Shown piece after piece: positions 1 through 8,357 of a DNA stretch of 64,000 nucleotides. The notes under the pieces are model-generated. The model was not told the DNA's origin and ran no database searches. It was given only the letters and a program-made list of their open reading frames with translations. The translations under genes and the position numbers were made by a program. The DNA comes from Mesobacillus subterraneus (lineage in GTDB: Bacteria; Bacillota; Bacilli; Bacillales; Cytobacillaceae): the NCBI RefSeq assembly GCF_023715485.1, contig NZ_JAMBOF010000002.1, forward strand, positions 1 through 64,000, given 5' to 3'. Numbering within the stretch: position 1 is the first letter of the stretch; each line of letters begins with the position of its first letter.

Positions 1-19
1 CTGTGTTAAAATTGGACAT

Positions 20-84
20 GGATAAAGTACTCCTCTCAAAAGGTTATTGTGGTGATAACTCAGAGAGTACTTTGTCCTTTTTTC
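20..84 (+). terminator. intrinsic terminator of a gene left of the window
   Basis: GGATAAAGTACTC (20-32) pairs with GAGTACTTTGTCC (65-77), and a T-rich run follows on the + strand. It probably ends a rightward gene lying beyond the left edge, so pgi and that gene would be convergent. The loop is long (about 32 nt), which lowers confidence. Confidence 0.5.
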
Positions 85-140
85 TTTGTCTAGAAAAAGG
101 CCTTACACATACATTTATAAACCATCGAAAATAAATTTTT

Positions 141-224
141 ATTAGCGATTTTCACAACTTTATTGGCGAAAAGCCAAATTTATGGGCGAACTGGAAATTC
201 TGCGTGATTTTTCCAGTTTGCACA
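141..224 (+). repeat. TAGCGAAAA-family element, copy A (short)
   Basis: Three degenerate units (ATTAGCGAT, ATTGGCGAA, ATGGGCGAA) are spaced 21 and 20 bp apart. They end in a hairpin with a perfect 9-bp stem, AACTGGAAA (189-197) with TTTCCAGTT (210-218). The hairpin faces the pgi terminator about 33 bp away. Copies with the same architecture lie at 16118, 20821 and 46261. Function unknown. Confidence 0.7.
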
Positions 225-256
225 TAAAACTAAGAATCATTCAATCATTGACTCAT

Positions 257-295
257 AAAAAGGAGCACCCGCTCATGTGACGGGTACTCCTTTTT
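257..295 (-). terminator. pgi terminator
   Basis: AAAAGGAGCACCCG pairs with CGGGTACTCCTTTT (one mismatch). It lies just past the pgi stop codon and has U-runs on both strands. Confidence 0.85.
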
Positions 296-300
296 GCGTA

Positions 301-1650
301 TTATTTAAGACGCTTTTCAAGTTCTGCTTTCTTTTCTTCGAAGCCTGGTTTGCCAAGCAATGCGAACATGTTCACTTTGTAAGCTTCAACACCTGGCTGG
401 TCAAATGGGTTGACACCAAGCAGGTAGCCGCTCATTGCGCAAGCTTTTTCAAAGAAATAGACAAGATAGCCGAATGTGTATTCGTCAAGCTGCGGGATCG
501 TCAACACAAGGTTTGGAACACCGCCATCTGTGTGGGCAAGCATTGTTCCTTCGAATGCTTTGTTGTTGACGAAATCAACTGTTTTTCCAGCAAGGTAGTT
601 CAAGCCGTCAAGATCACTTGAAGCCTCTTCAATCACCATTTCATGACGAGGTTTTTCCACCTTGATGATTGTTTCGAATAAATCGCGGCGACCTTCCTGC
701 ACATACTGTCCTAGAGAGTGAAGGTCAGTTGAGAAGTTTGCAGACGAAGGATAGATGCCCTTCTGGTCTTTTCCTTCACTTTCGCCGAACAATTGCTTCC
801 ACCATTCAGAGAAGTACTGAAGGGATGGCTCATAGTTGATCAGCATTTCAATTGTTTTGCCTTTATTGTAAAGCGCGTTGCGGACAGCAGCATACTGGTA
901 TGCAGCGTTGTCTTCAAGCTCGGAATTGCTGAAGTCTTCACGCGCCTGTGCAGCACCCTTCATCATTGCTTCGATGTCTGAACCGCTGACAGCGATTGGC
1001 AGCAAGCCTACTGCAGTCAAAACGGAATAACGGCCGCCAACGTCATCAGGAATCACGAATGATTCATAGCCTTCTTCGTCAGCAAGGGTCTTCAGTGCAC
1101 CGCGTGCCTTGTCAGTTGTCGCGTAGATCCGTTTACGCGCTTCTTCCACTCCGTATTTCTCTTCAAGAAGCTTGCGGAAGATTCGGAATGCGATTGCAGG
1201 CTCTGTAGTAGTACCAGATTTCGAAATGACGTTGACTGAGAAATCCTTTCCTTCTAACAGATCCATCACATCTGTCATATAGCTTGAACTGATATTGTTT
1301 CCGATGAAAATAACTTGCGGAGTCTTGCGTTTTTCTTTTGGAAGAGCGTTATAGAAGCTGTGTTGTAAAAACTCCAATGCAGCCCTGGCTCCCAAGTAAG
1401 ACCCGCCAATTCCAACAACAAGCAAGACATCGGAATCGCTCTTGATTTTTTCAGCGGACTTCTGGATGCGGGAAAATTCTTCTTTATCATAGTCCACAGG
1501 CAGGTCGATCCAGCCTAGAAAATCACTGCCTGCACCTGTCTTTTCATGTAATGAATGATGGGCTACTTTTACAAAATCCCTTAAGTATGTAACTTCGTGT
1601 TCACCAAAAAAGCTTAACGCCTTTGAGTAATCAAAACGAACATGTGTCAT
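301..1650 (-). CDS. pgi: glucose-6-phosphate isomerase
   Basis: Interconverts glucose-6-phosphate and fructose-6-phosphate in the cytosol, at the head of glycolysis and in gluconeogenesis. The 449-residue product has the usual Bacillus length. It shows the SIS-type sugar-phosphate signature [17 protein letters not shown] near residues 78-94, [16 protein letters not shown] near 143-158, and the C-terminal GVEAYK active-site lysine region. The ATG start follows a GGAGGATC-like site. It appears monocistronic with its own terminator. In B. subtilis pgi (yugL) also lies in the yug region, which supports synteny. Identification is secure. Confidence 0.97.
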   Translation of the reverse strand: MTHVRFDYSKALSFFGEHEVTYLRDFVKVAHHSLHEKTGAGSDFLGWIDLPVDYDKEEFSRIQKSAEKIKSDSDVLLVVGIGGSYLGARAALEFLQHSFYNALPKEKRKTPQVIFIGNNISSSYMTDVMDLLEGKDFSVNVISKSGTTTEPAIAFRIFRKLLEEKYGVEEARKRIYATTDKARGALKTLADEEGYESFVIPDDVGGRYSVLTAVGLLPIAVSGSDIEAMMKGAAQAREDFSNSELEDNAAYQYAAVRNALYNKGKTIEMLINYEPSLQYFSEWWKQLFGESEGKDQKGIYPSSANFSTDLHSLGQYVQEGRRDLFETIIKVEKPRHEMVIEEASSDLDGLNYLAGKTVDFVNNKAFEGTMLAHTDGGVPNLVLTIPQLDEYTFGYLVYFFEKACAMSGYLLGVNPFDQPGVEAYKVNMFALLGKPGFEEKKAELEKRLK

Positions 1651-1819
1651 GTCTGATCCTCCAATATTTTATATTCTCTCTCACTTTAACCAAAGCCCAG
1701 CCAAGAATCAAGAATCACACATAAGTGTAAGCGTGACCAATTGTGAAATATTTTCTAAAGTTAACGACTACGTTATTTTTTTCCTCGATTCCAATTTTTA
1801 AACCTCGGAAAAACAGAAA

Positions 1820-1838
1820 GGTCCGGAACGTCCGGACC
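1820..1838 (-). terminator. hairpin after the sortase gene
   Basis: GGTCCGGA-acg-TCCGGACC is a perfect 8-bp stem immediately after the sortase stop codon. On the minus strand it is followed by TTTCTGTTTTTCC, a modest U-tract. Probably a terminator. Confidence 0.65.
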
Positions 1839-1844
1839 TATTTA

Positions 1845-2504
1845 TTATGGTATTCTTGCCTTGACGATCAGCCTGTGCGTCGCAGTATCAACTGGTGTGC
1901 AAGTTATCAAGGTCAGTATTTTTTCATCATCATCGCCCTCTAGAACAGAAACGTCATTTGGTTCCACAACCAGTGTTTCAAAGACTTCATATTGATATGT
2001 CTGATTTTTATCTTTTAAAGTCACAGTATCGCCGGGACCTATTTCATTGAGCCGGTTGAACATTTGGCCAAATGCGCGGCTGCGATGGGCAGCAATCGCG
2101 CTGTTTCCCGGCATACCCGGAAGCGCTGTACCTTCCAATAAACCTGAACCAAGATCCAAGTTCTTCATCGATGCTCCATTAAATATAGGCATTTTCAATT
2201 TGATCTTGTCAATTTCAATGACACCCACCATGCCTGAACTCAATTTAGGATTATCTACTGTTTTAACTGCTGCAATTTCCTCATCCTCTTTTTCAGGATC
2301 GATTGTTTCAGCATGTGTTTCACCGCTGAACACTTTCTCTAATTCCCCCAGGCTGCTGGCTGCATCACTTCTGCCTGTGCTGCTGTCTTCCCAGTTTTCG
2401 ATTATTTTTTTCTGGTTGTAGGAAGTATAAAAATCTTTCATCGCAGGATAAAAGAAGATTGAAATTCCACTTAAAATCAACAAAAGAGACAATATTTTTT
2501 TCAT
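1845..2504 (-). CDS. srtD: class D sortase
   Basis: A membrane-anchored cysteine transpeptidase that links LPXTG-type proteins to cell-wall peptide. About 219 residues with one N-terminal membrane segment (residues 3-21). The catalytic triad is visible: His140 in AAHRS, Cys202 in TLITCTP and Arg211 in ATHRLIV. The N-anchored layout and the TLxTC motif fit class D, the type most common in Bacillus. I chose the second ATG because AGGTG lies 7 bases upstream of it and only 1 base from the first. The gene lies 94 bases downstream of an LPQTG protein, its likely substrate, and probably shares that gene's riboswitch-controlled transcript. Confidence 0.9.
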   Translation of the reverse strand: MKKILSLLLILSGISIFFYPAMKDFYTSYNQKKIIENWEDSSTGRSDAASSLGELEKVFSGETHAETIDPEKEDEEIAAVKTVDNPKLSSGMVGVIEIDKIKLKMPIFNGASMKNLDLGSGLLEGTALPGMPGNSAIAAHRSRAFGQMFNRLNEIGPGDTVTLKDKNQTYQYEVFETLVVEPNDVSVLEGDDDEKILTLITCTPVDTATHRLIVKARIP

Positions 2505-2530
2505 TTTCATTCACCTCAGATATAAATAAA

Positions 2531-2550
2531 GAGAGGAATTTCTTCCTCTC
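2531..2550 (-). terminator. hairpin between surface protein and sortase
   Basis: GAGAGGAA and TTCCTCTC form an 8-bp stem with a short loop. On the minus strand it is followed by TTTATTTATA. It could attenuate transcription from the surface-protein gene into the sortase gene, or protect a 3' end. The weak U-tract leaves this uncertain. Confidence 0.45.
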
Positions 2551-2603
2551 TCGATATTGCTGTTCGGCAACTAGGCTTTGAATATGGCTGTTTCCGCTTT
2601 CGG

Positions 2604-4160
2604 CTAATTCTTTAGAGGATTTCTGAACCTAAGGATGACTCCTCCTGCAGCAATCAGGAAGCCGAGCAAATAGAACATCATCCTGCTGCTTTCCCCTGTC
2701 TGTGGAAGCACGCTCCACTCAGTCATATTCGAAGTTCCCCCGTGAGTATCTCCAGAGCCGGAATTGTTGACCGGTGCCGGGGAAGTATCCTCATCATTTT
2801 CTTCTTCGACCATTTCACCCTGCATGCTCCAATTCAAATTGAGGGTCAAGATGCCTTCCTTTATGTCAACCAAATCATTGGATAATTGTGATAGTAGGAA
2901 TAATTTTGTCTTTCCATTGCTAGTAAGTTCGATGCCACGCACCTGTTCTAAAAGTGTCTCTTCAGTTAAAGTGATCGTCCAAACATTTTTTATATACTTG
3001 AACTCAATGCGCTTGCCATTCATCATCAATAATGCAGCACGATTAATCTGCCCTTGGCTGTCATCAACCATTAAATTCAGCGTGAAGAAGGTTACCTTTT
3101 CTTCAAGCAAATCGCAATTCTCGAGCCAATAGTTAATCGTTCCTTCAGCCTCGACGCCAACCTTAACATCACTTACTGGGACTACAAGTTCTTTTTCAGA
3201 GGTAAAAACCAGCTTGAATGCTGTAACATCATCTTTCACGAATTCGCCGCCATCCAGCAATTTGTAGAGTGGAGAGTTACCAGGGTTAGACATCTCTTTC
3301 CATTCACCATTAAGTTCGACAAAAACTTGCGAAACTGGGCTCAAACAGTCTTTCAGATGTAAATGTATTTGTGTATTTCTTGCCGCTGGTTGTTCCTGTT
3401 CAGTGTCTGTTTCCTCTTTATCAGGATCTGTTTCTCCCTTTTCAGGTATTTCACAATTTTCTAACCAGTAATTGATTGTACCGTTTGCCTCGACTCCAAC
3501 CTTGACATCACTAACAGGAACGACGAATTCTTCTCCTGAAATAAAAACTAGTTTAAAGGCTGTAACATCATCTTTTACAAACTCGCCGCCATCCAGCAAT
3601 TTATAAAGCGGGGAATTACCGGGGTTGGACATTTCCTTCCATTCGCCATTGAGCTGTACGGAAACGTTTGATACAGGGTTAGTACACTTATTTAGGTGCA
3701 AATGGATCTGCGTGCTTTTATTTGCATTTTCATTTGTTGACACTTCTTTTGCTTTCGTATCTGTCTCGTTGCTATCAGACTCATTTTTTTTTGCAGGTGG
3801 AGCAGAATCATCCTTTGTGCTTTCAGCTACTTCTTCTTTCTTTTCCTCTTTTTGTTTTTTTTCGTTTTTTGCTGCTTCCTTTTCTGTTTTATCCTGTTTA
3901 GCTTGTTCTTTTCCGGAATTGTTATTTTGTTCATCCTTTTTGGTTACGTTGTTGTTCGTTTGATCCGCTTTTTCTTTTTCGAAATTCTCATTTAAATCCT
4001 TAGTTTTTTCTTTATCATTTCCATTCTCATCTAAAAATGTTTGCTGATGATTAGAAGATTCTCCATTATTGCTTGCTGCAAATGCCCCTGTTGCAGGCAG
4101 ACTGCTGAAAAGTATAAGCATAAATGCTAACAAAATTGATAACTGTTTTAAAGCTTTCAA
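2604..4160 (-). CDS. LPQTG cell-wall-anchored surface protein with duplicated Cys-bearing domain
   Basis: A secreted surface protein of unknown function, 518 residues. Residues 1-29 form a signal peptide ending GAFAA. Residues 30-150 are a very polar Lys/Glu/Asn-rich stalk. Residues 150-237 and 264-350 are two nearly identical domains starting QIHLHL, sharing GEWKEMSNPGNSPLYKLLDG and ending INYWLENC. Each carries two cysteines (159/236 and 272/349) that could form a disulfide or a covalent cross-link. Residues 355-445 form another beta-rich domain. LPQTG is at 485-489, followed by a membrane segment and a basic tail, the classic sortase signal. The start codon is TTG with AGGGGTCAGGT upstream. 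A c-di-GMP-I riboswitch precedes it and a sortase follows. Adhesion or matrix function is inference. Confidence 0.88.
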   Translation of the reverse strand: MKALKQLSILLAFMLILFSSLPATGAFAASNNGESSNHQQTFLDENGNDKEKTKDLNENFEKEKADQTNNNVTKKDEQNNNSGKEQAKQDKTEKEAAKNEKKQKEEKKEEVAESTKDDSAPPAKKNESDSNETDTKAKEVSTNENANKSTQIHLHLNKCTNPVSNVSVQLNGEWKEMSNPGNSPLYKLLDGGEFVKDDVTAFKLVFISGEEFVVPVSDVKVGVEANGTINYWLENCEIPEKGETDPDKEETDTEQEQPAARNTQIHLHLKDCLSPVSQVFVELNGEWKEMSNPGNSPLYKLLDGGEFVKDDVTAFKLVFTSEKELVVPVSDVKVGVEAEGTINYWLENCDLLEEKVTFFTLNLMVDDSQGQINRAALLMMNGKRIEFKYIKNVWTITLTEETLLEQVRGIELTSNGKTKLFLLSQLSNDLVDIKEGILTLNLNWSMQGEMVEEENDEDTSPAPVNNSGSGDTHGGTSNMTEWSVLPQTGESSRMMFYLLGFLIAAGGVILRFRNPLKN

Positions 4161-4282
4161 GTGACCTGACCCCTTTTCATAATTAATTTACTTAAATTAG
4201 CGCATGACAAATATACTGAATATTCAGTCATTTTATTTTAAATTTATCCTCCTTTTTTCGAAAATCACTAGTTTCTCTGGAC

Positions 4283-4321
4283 AAAAAAAGCCGCCAGGAA
4301 TAATTCTGTTTCCATGGCGGC
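4283..4321 (-). terminator. riboswitch expression-platform terminator
   Basis: On the minus strand AGCCGCCA pairs with TGGCGGCT, followed by seven U residues (4283-4289). It lies directly after the c-di-GMP aptamer and about 125 bases before the TTG start of the surface-protein gene, so ligand binding can plausibly decide read-through. Confidence 0.85.
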
Positions 4322-4323
4322 TG

Positions 4324-4402
4324 GACGATCATAGCTGCCTATTCGCAGCCTTAGACTCCTGGCTTTGCGTCCCTGCCTTTCAGCAGGTTTGCTATTATCA
4401 TG
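4324..4402 (-). promoter_or_regulatory. cyclic-di-GMP-I (GEMM-I) riboswitch aptamer
   Basis: Read on the minus strand, the region carries the GEMM-I hallmarks in order. First comes ATAGCAAACC, then the stem CCTGC/GCAGG closed by a GAAA tetraloop, then GGGACGCAAAGCC. GTCTAAGG follows, then the second stem CTGCGAATAGGCAG, and a closing GCTATGAT that pairs back to ATAATAGC. This family binds cyclic di-GMP. A strong terminator follows. The regulated unit is the LPQTG surface protein and probably its sortase. Whether the switch turns on or off cannot be settled by eye. Confidence 0.9.
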
Positions 4403-4407
4403 AATGA

Positions 4408-4619
4408 TGACTTTTCTCATGTAAACTATTCCTTAGGCTCCATTGTCTTACAGTAAGAGAATTACCACACTTAACCATCCACTTAAACATAAAGGACTAT
4501 GAAAATTATTGGTAATTTTTTCTTAAATCTCATCTTTTAACAGGAATATGTGACAAAATCAGTTGTTTCCCGAGCAATTCAAGTGCTTTCCAAAGGATTT
4601 TTGACCTATCACAAATACA
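4408..4619. other. intergenic, no gene seen
   Basis: This AT-rich spacer should hold the promoter for the riboswitch transcript (minus strand). I could not pick out a convincing -35/-10 pair, and no open frame looks real. Confidence 0.5.
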
Positions 4620-4645
4620 AAGGACCCAGGTTATCCCGGGTCCTT
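4620..4645 (-). terminator. terminator of the alcohol dehydrogenase gene
   Basis: AAGGACCC pairs with GGGTCCTT across a 10-nt loop, directly after the stop codon. Confidence 0.8.
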
Positions 4646-4661
4646 CTTTAAGATAAGTTTG

Positions 4662-5825
4662 TTATAGTGACATACGATAAATCTCAAGGACGTTTTCACG
4701 ATTTAATTTAGCGAAATTGCCAAATTCTCCGTTGGCCATCGCCTTATCAGCCATTAATTCAATCTTGCTGTCATCAATATCGTAGTCTGCAAGCCTTGAC
4801 GGAGCGCCAATGCTCTTCCAGAATTCACGCAGCTTCTCGATTCCTTCAAGACCAGCCTCTTCGTCTGTTTTGCCTTCAGGATTCACGTCAAAGACGCGGA
4901 CTGCCATTTTCTTGAATCTCTCTGGTTTCACCTTAAGATTATGCTTCATCCAGTTCGGGAACAAGATGGCCAGCCCGCCTCCATGGGGGATGTCATAGAC
5001 AGCCGATACGGCATGCTCGATATTATGAGTAGCCCAGTCGCCGCGGTAACCCATTGAAAGCATGCCATTCAGCGCCATCGTACCCGCATATAGGATTGTT
5101 GCTCGATACTCGTAATTTTCGAGATCTTCTAGAAGCTTAGGTCCAGTTTCCATAACTGTCAGCAGCAGCGATTCGCACATGCGATCCTGGAATTCTGTGT
5201 TCTCAGTCAAATGGAAATAGTGTTCAAACACGTGCGACATCATATCGACGATTCCATAGATTGTCTGGTCTTTTGGAACGGTAAAAGTATTTACAGGGTC
5301 AAGAATCGAGAAACGAGGGAATGTCACAGGACTGCCCCAGCCGTACTTTTCGTTCGTCTCCCAATTCGTTATGACAGAGCCGGCATTCATTTCCGAACCA
5401 GTTGCCGCCAGGGTAAGAACAGTTCCGAATGGAAGTGCTTCTGTGGCAAAAGCCTTTTTAGTAACAAGATCCCAGGCATCCCCGTCATATTTCGCACCAG
5501 CCGCGATTGCCTTTGTGCAGTCGATGACACTGCCGCCGCCAACCGCTAGCAGGAACTCAATCCCTTCTTCCTTGCAGATTTTAACACCTTTATGGACTGT
5601 CGACAGGCGAGGGTTTGGTTCAACACCAGGAAGTTCGAAAACCTCCGCGCCGATTTCTTTCAACAAGCTCATGACGGAATCATAAAGCCCATTGCGCTTG
5701 ATGCTGCCGCCACCGTAGACAAGAAGAACTCTTTTGCCGTATTGAGGCACCTCATTCTTAAGTTCTTCAAGCTGCCCTTTTCCAAAAATCAATTTAGTTG
5801 GATTATAAAATGTAAAGTTATCCAT
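4662..5825 (-). CDS. yugJ: iron-containing alcohol dehydrogenase (YugJ/butanol dehydrogenase type)
   Basis: Predicted NAD(P)H-dependent group III alcohol dehydrogenase acting on short- to medium-chain aldehydes/alcohols in the cytosol; exact substrate unknown. The 387-residue length is typical. It shows the nucleotide-binding [13 protein letters not shown] (about residues 96-108), [10 protein letters not shown], and the metal-binding HVFEHYF and HNIEHAVSA...[15 protein letters not shown] histidines. The ATG follows AAGGAAGGTGA. B. subtilis carries the paralogues yugJ and yugK at this spot; only one copy is present here. A hairpin (5904-5929) in the upstream region could be an operator. Confidence 0.93.
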   Translation of the reverse strand: MDNFTFYNPTKLIFGKGQLEELKNEVPQYGKRVLLVYGGGSIKRNGLYDSVMSLLKEIGAEVFELPGVEPNPRLSTVHKGVKICKEEGIEFLLAVGGGSVIDCTKAIAAGAKYDGDAWDLVTKKAFATEALPFGTVLTLAATGSEMNAGSVITNWETNEKYGWGSPVTFPRFSILDPVNTFTVPKDQTIYGIVDMMSHVFEHYFHLTENTEFQDRMCESLLLTVMETGPKLLEDLENYEYRATILYAGTMALNGMLSMGYRGDWATHNIEHAVSAVYDIPHGGGLAILFPNWMKHNLKVKPERFKKMAVRVFDVNPEGKTDEEAGLEGIEKLREFWKSIGAPSRLADYDIDDSKIELMADKAMANGEFGNFAKLNRENVLEIYRMSL

Positions 5826-5903
5826 GTAAATTCACCTTCCTTACCGCTCATTATGTTCCTTTTTAAAAACCAATGCAAAAAATAACACTTCTTAATATGC
5901 TCC

Positions 5904-5929
5904 AATGTGCTGTAAAATGTTAGCACATT
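5904..5929. promoter_or_regulatory. palindrome between yugJ and the DUF378 gene
   Basis: AATGTGCT and AGCACATT form a perfect 8-bp inverted repeat with a 10-nt spacer. It lies in the divergent spacer between the alcohol dehydrogenase gene and the DUF378 gene. It could be an operator for either gene, or a hairpin. The regulator is unknown. Confidence 0.4.
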
Positions 5930-6030
5930 TTTTACCAGGGTAAACGAAAAGCATAGCGGTAATGCATAAATATTTCGCCGCTGAATCAACCTATACACGA
6001 ACCACTATATTTTTTAAGGAGGCAACACCC

Positions 6031-6264
6031 ATGAGCGGTATTCAACGAATAGCATTGGTTCTAACAATTATCGGGGCCATCAACTGGGGCCTAGTCGGAT
6101 TCTTCCAATTTGATCTTGTTGCAGCAATTTTCGGCGGCCAGGATTCAGCATTGGCCAGAATCGTATACGGCTTGGTTGGACTTGCTGGTTTAATTAACAT
6201 CGGACTTCTTTTCGCACCAAGCGAGAGAGAAGAAAGAGCTGCTGAACCACGGGCAACTCGATAA
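6031..6264 (+). CDS. yuzA: DUF378 family small membrane protein
   Basis: A 77-residue protein with two membrane segments (about 4-24 and 42-62). It shows the DUF378 hallmark IGAINWGLVGFFQFDLVA and a short charged tail. Function unknown. I start it at the ATG behind AAGGAGG (6016-6022). An upstream in-frame ATG at 5962 would add residues unlike the family and lacks a ribosome binding site. A yuzA-type gene also lies in the B. subtilis yug region. Confidence 0.85.
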   Translation: MSGIQRIALVLTIIGAINWGLVGFFQFDLVAAIFGGQDSALARIVYGLVGLAGLINIGLLFAPSEREERAAEPRATR

Positions 6265-6270
6265 ATACAT

Positions 6271-6304
6271 GAAAAGACCCGCCTTGGATGAGGCGGGTCT
6301 TTTC
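6271..6304. terminator. bidirectional terminator between DUF378 gene and rocD
   Basis: GAAAAGACCCGCC and GGCGGGTCTTTTC form a perfect 13-bp stem between two convergent genes, with A/T runs on both sides. Confidence 0.9.
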
Positions 6305-6314
6305 ATGTTTAGGA

Positions 6315-7508
6315 TTATGATAGAACTTTTTCGATTCGTTCGATTGCCCAGTCCAATTCTTCCTGGCTGATCACTAGCGGAGGCGCAAAACGGATGACAG
6401 TGTCATGAGTCTCCTTGCAGAGCAGCCCTTCTTCCTTAAGCTCCTCGCAATATTTGCGTGCAGGTTCAGTTAGTTCTACACCAATGAACAAACCGCGCCC
6501 GCGGATATCTTTAATTTTTGGATTATCAATTTCGCGAAGCTTGCTGATAAAATATTCTCCAAGCTCCAATGAACGGTCTGCGAGCTTTTCATCAATCAAT
6601 ACATCAAGGGATGCGATCGAAACAGCACACGCCATCGGGTTTCCGCCGAATGTTGAACCGTGTGAACCTGGATTGAAAACGCCAAGCACATCATTGTCCG
6701 CAACGACGCAGGAAATCGGGAATACCCCGCCGCCGAGCGCCTTGCCAAGAATGTACATATCCGGCTCGATACCTTCCCATTCACAAGCGAACATTTTTCC
6801 AGACCTTGCAAGACCAGCCTGGATTTCATCAGCGACAAACAAAACATTGTTTTCTTTACAAAGGTCATATGCAGCTTTCATGAAGCCTTCCGGCGGGATG
6901 ACGATCCCCGCTTCACCCTGGATAGGCTCAATTAAAAAGGCCGCTGTATCAGGAGTGATAGCTTCCTTCAAAGCTTCAAGATCTCCGTAAGGAATCAACT
7001 TGATTCCAGGAAGCATCGGGCCAAAGCCGCGCTTATATTCTGCTTCTGATGATAGCGAAACCGCTGTCATTGTCCGGCCATGGAAATTGCCGACGCAAGC
7101 GATGACCTCGGCCTGGTTATCAGCTACGCCCTTTACATCATATGCCCAGCGGCGAGCTGCTTTAATTGCAGTTTCTACTGCCTCAGCTCCCGTGTTCATA
7201 GGCAAAGCCATATCTTTATTCGTTAACTTACAGATTTTTTCGTACCATGGACCGAGCTGGTCATTATGGAACGCTCTAGAAGTCAGCGTCACACGATCAG
7301 CCTGATCTTTAAGCGCCTGGATAATTTTTGGATGGCGGTGCCCCTGGTTAACTGCAGAGTACGCGCTCAGCATGTCCATATATTTGTTGCCCTCAGGATC
7401 CTCCACCCAGACTCCCTCTGCCTTTGAAATAACGATTGGCAGCGGATGATAGTTGTGCGCACCATACTTTTCTGTCTGCTCAATCAGAGAACTTGTTATA
7501 GTTGTCAT
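6315..7508 (-). CDS. rocD: ornithine aminotransferase
   Basis: PLP enzyme transferring the delta-amino group of ornithine to 2-oxoglutarate and giving glutamate semialdehyde. It links arginine catabolism and proline synthesis. 397 residues, the usual length. Seen are [17 protein letters not shown] (about 105-121), [14 protein letters not shown] with the cofactor-binding Asp, ILGKALGGG with the Schiff-base Lys, and HGSTFGGNP. The ATG follows GGAGGAAG. There is no adjacent roc gene, so here it stands alone. It could be confused with other class III aminotransferases, but the motif spacing and length favour RocD. Confidence 0.94.
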   Translation of the reverse strand: MTTITSSLIEQTEKYGAHNYHPLPIVISKAEGVWVEDPEGNKYMDMLSAYSAVNQGHRHPKIIQALKDQADRVTLTSRAFHNDQLGPWYEKICKLTNKDMALPMNTGAEAVETAIKAARRWAYDVKGVADNQAEVIACVGNFHGRTMTAVSLSSEAEYKRGFGPMLPGIKLIPYGDLEALKEAITPDTAAFLIEPIQGEAGIVIPPEGFMKAAYDLCKENNVLFVADEIQAGLARSGKMFACEWEGIEPDMYILGKALGGGVFPISCVVADNDVLGVFNPGSHGSTFGGNPMACAVSIASLDVLIDEKLADRSLELGEYFISKLREIDNPKIKDIRGRGLFIGVELTEPARKYCEELKEEGLLCKETHDTVIRFAPPLVISQEELDWAIERIEKVLS

Positions 7509-7807
7509 GATACTTCCTCCGTTCCAATGAAAAAAATTGGTTAGACAATCATATTGTAACCTGTAAACACTTTCATTTTAACCCCCTTAAAAAGAAAAAA
7601 CGGCATTTAACCCGTTTTTCGTAATCAAGGGTGGGCATTGAGAGCTGGTTTATCGAGCTATAATGGTTTGAAGGACCTGCATACCAACTTCGCTCCATAA
7701 TGAAACTGGTGTTGCAACGGCCTTTCTTTTACTCGAATTCACTTAAAAGTCGACAAGCAAGCACTGTATATTTTTTCTTTTCTCCTAAGGTGCAGCTGGG
7801 TATAAAA
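7509..7807. other. intergenic, one cryptic hairpin
   Basis: No convincing gene. AAAAACGG/CCGTTTTT (about 7596-7619) forms a terminator-like hairpin with no gene ending into it. Nothing else stands out. Confidence 0.5.
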
Positions 7808-7832
7808 AAAACCGGACTAGATGTCCGGTTTC
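7808..7832 (-). terminator. yugI terminator
   Basis: AACCGGAC pairs with GTCCGGTT. The minus strand continues into a run of T residues. Confidence 0.85.
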
Positions 7833-7842
7833 GCAATGATAC

Positions 7843-8238
7843 TTATTTCTTAGCCATATCTGACTGGTCGATCCACTCTTGAAGCTTATCCTTCAAAGTG
7901 TTGAAGCCTTGAGCTGAATCATCCTGGTATTGAACAACTGCAGCTGGACGCTTAGCGCGTGGCTTCTTTGGAGCACGTTGAACTTGCTCAGGTGCTTCTT
8001 CAGTTGCACGGATTGATAATCCAATTTTTCCAGCAGCTTCATCAATTGACAAAACTTTCACTTTCACTTCGTCGCCAACTGACAGGCGCTCGTTAATATC
8101 CTTAACGTAACCGTGCGTGATTTCTGAAATGTGCACTAGACCTTGTGTATTTTCATCTAATGCAACGAAAGCGCCATATGGCTGGATTCCTGTAACTTTT
8201 CCTGTTAAAACACTGCCTACTTCAATTTTCTCTGACAT
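7843..8238 (-). CDS. yugI: general stress protein 13, S1-domain RNA-binding protein
   Basis: 131 residues. The N-terminal 75 residues are an S1 RNA-binding domain (GSVLTGKVTGIQPYGAFVAL, VHISEITHGYV, VGDEVKVKVLSID). A basic linker (APKKPRAKRP) and a short C-terminal helix follow. Known family members associate with RNA/ribosomes and are stress- or cold-induced in Bacillus. The ATG is behind AGGAGTG. Neighbour of yugJ in B. subtilis too. Precise role unproven. Confidence 0.92.
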   Translation of the reverse strand: MSEKIEVGSVLTGKVTGIQPYGAFVALDENTQGLVHISEITHGYVKDINERLSVGDEVKVKVLSIDEAAGKIGLSIRATEEAPEQVQRAPKKPRAKRPAAVVQYQDDSAQGFNTLKDKLQEWIDQSDMAKK

Positions 8239-8357
8239 CGAAACACTCCTAAATTTTCTTTTATTTTATCCCATTAATACGCAATTAAAAATTATATCAC
8301 ATATTATAGGTTTAATCAAAAGGAATAAGATAATTCTTATTTAGGTGTTTCCAAATT

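Noticed and set aside
277-621. Open frame on the + strand across pgi
   Set aside because: It is antisense to the well-supported pgi coding region and starts in its terminator.
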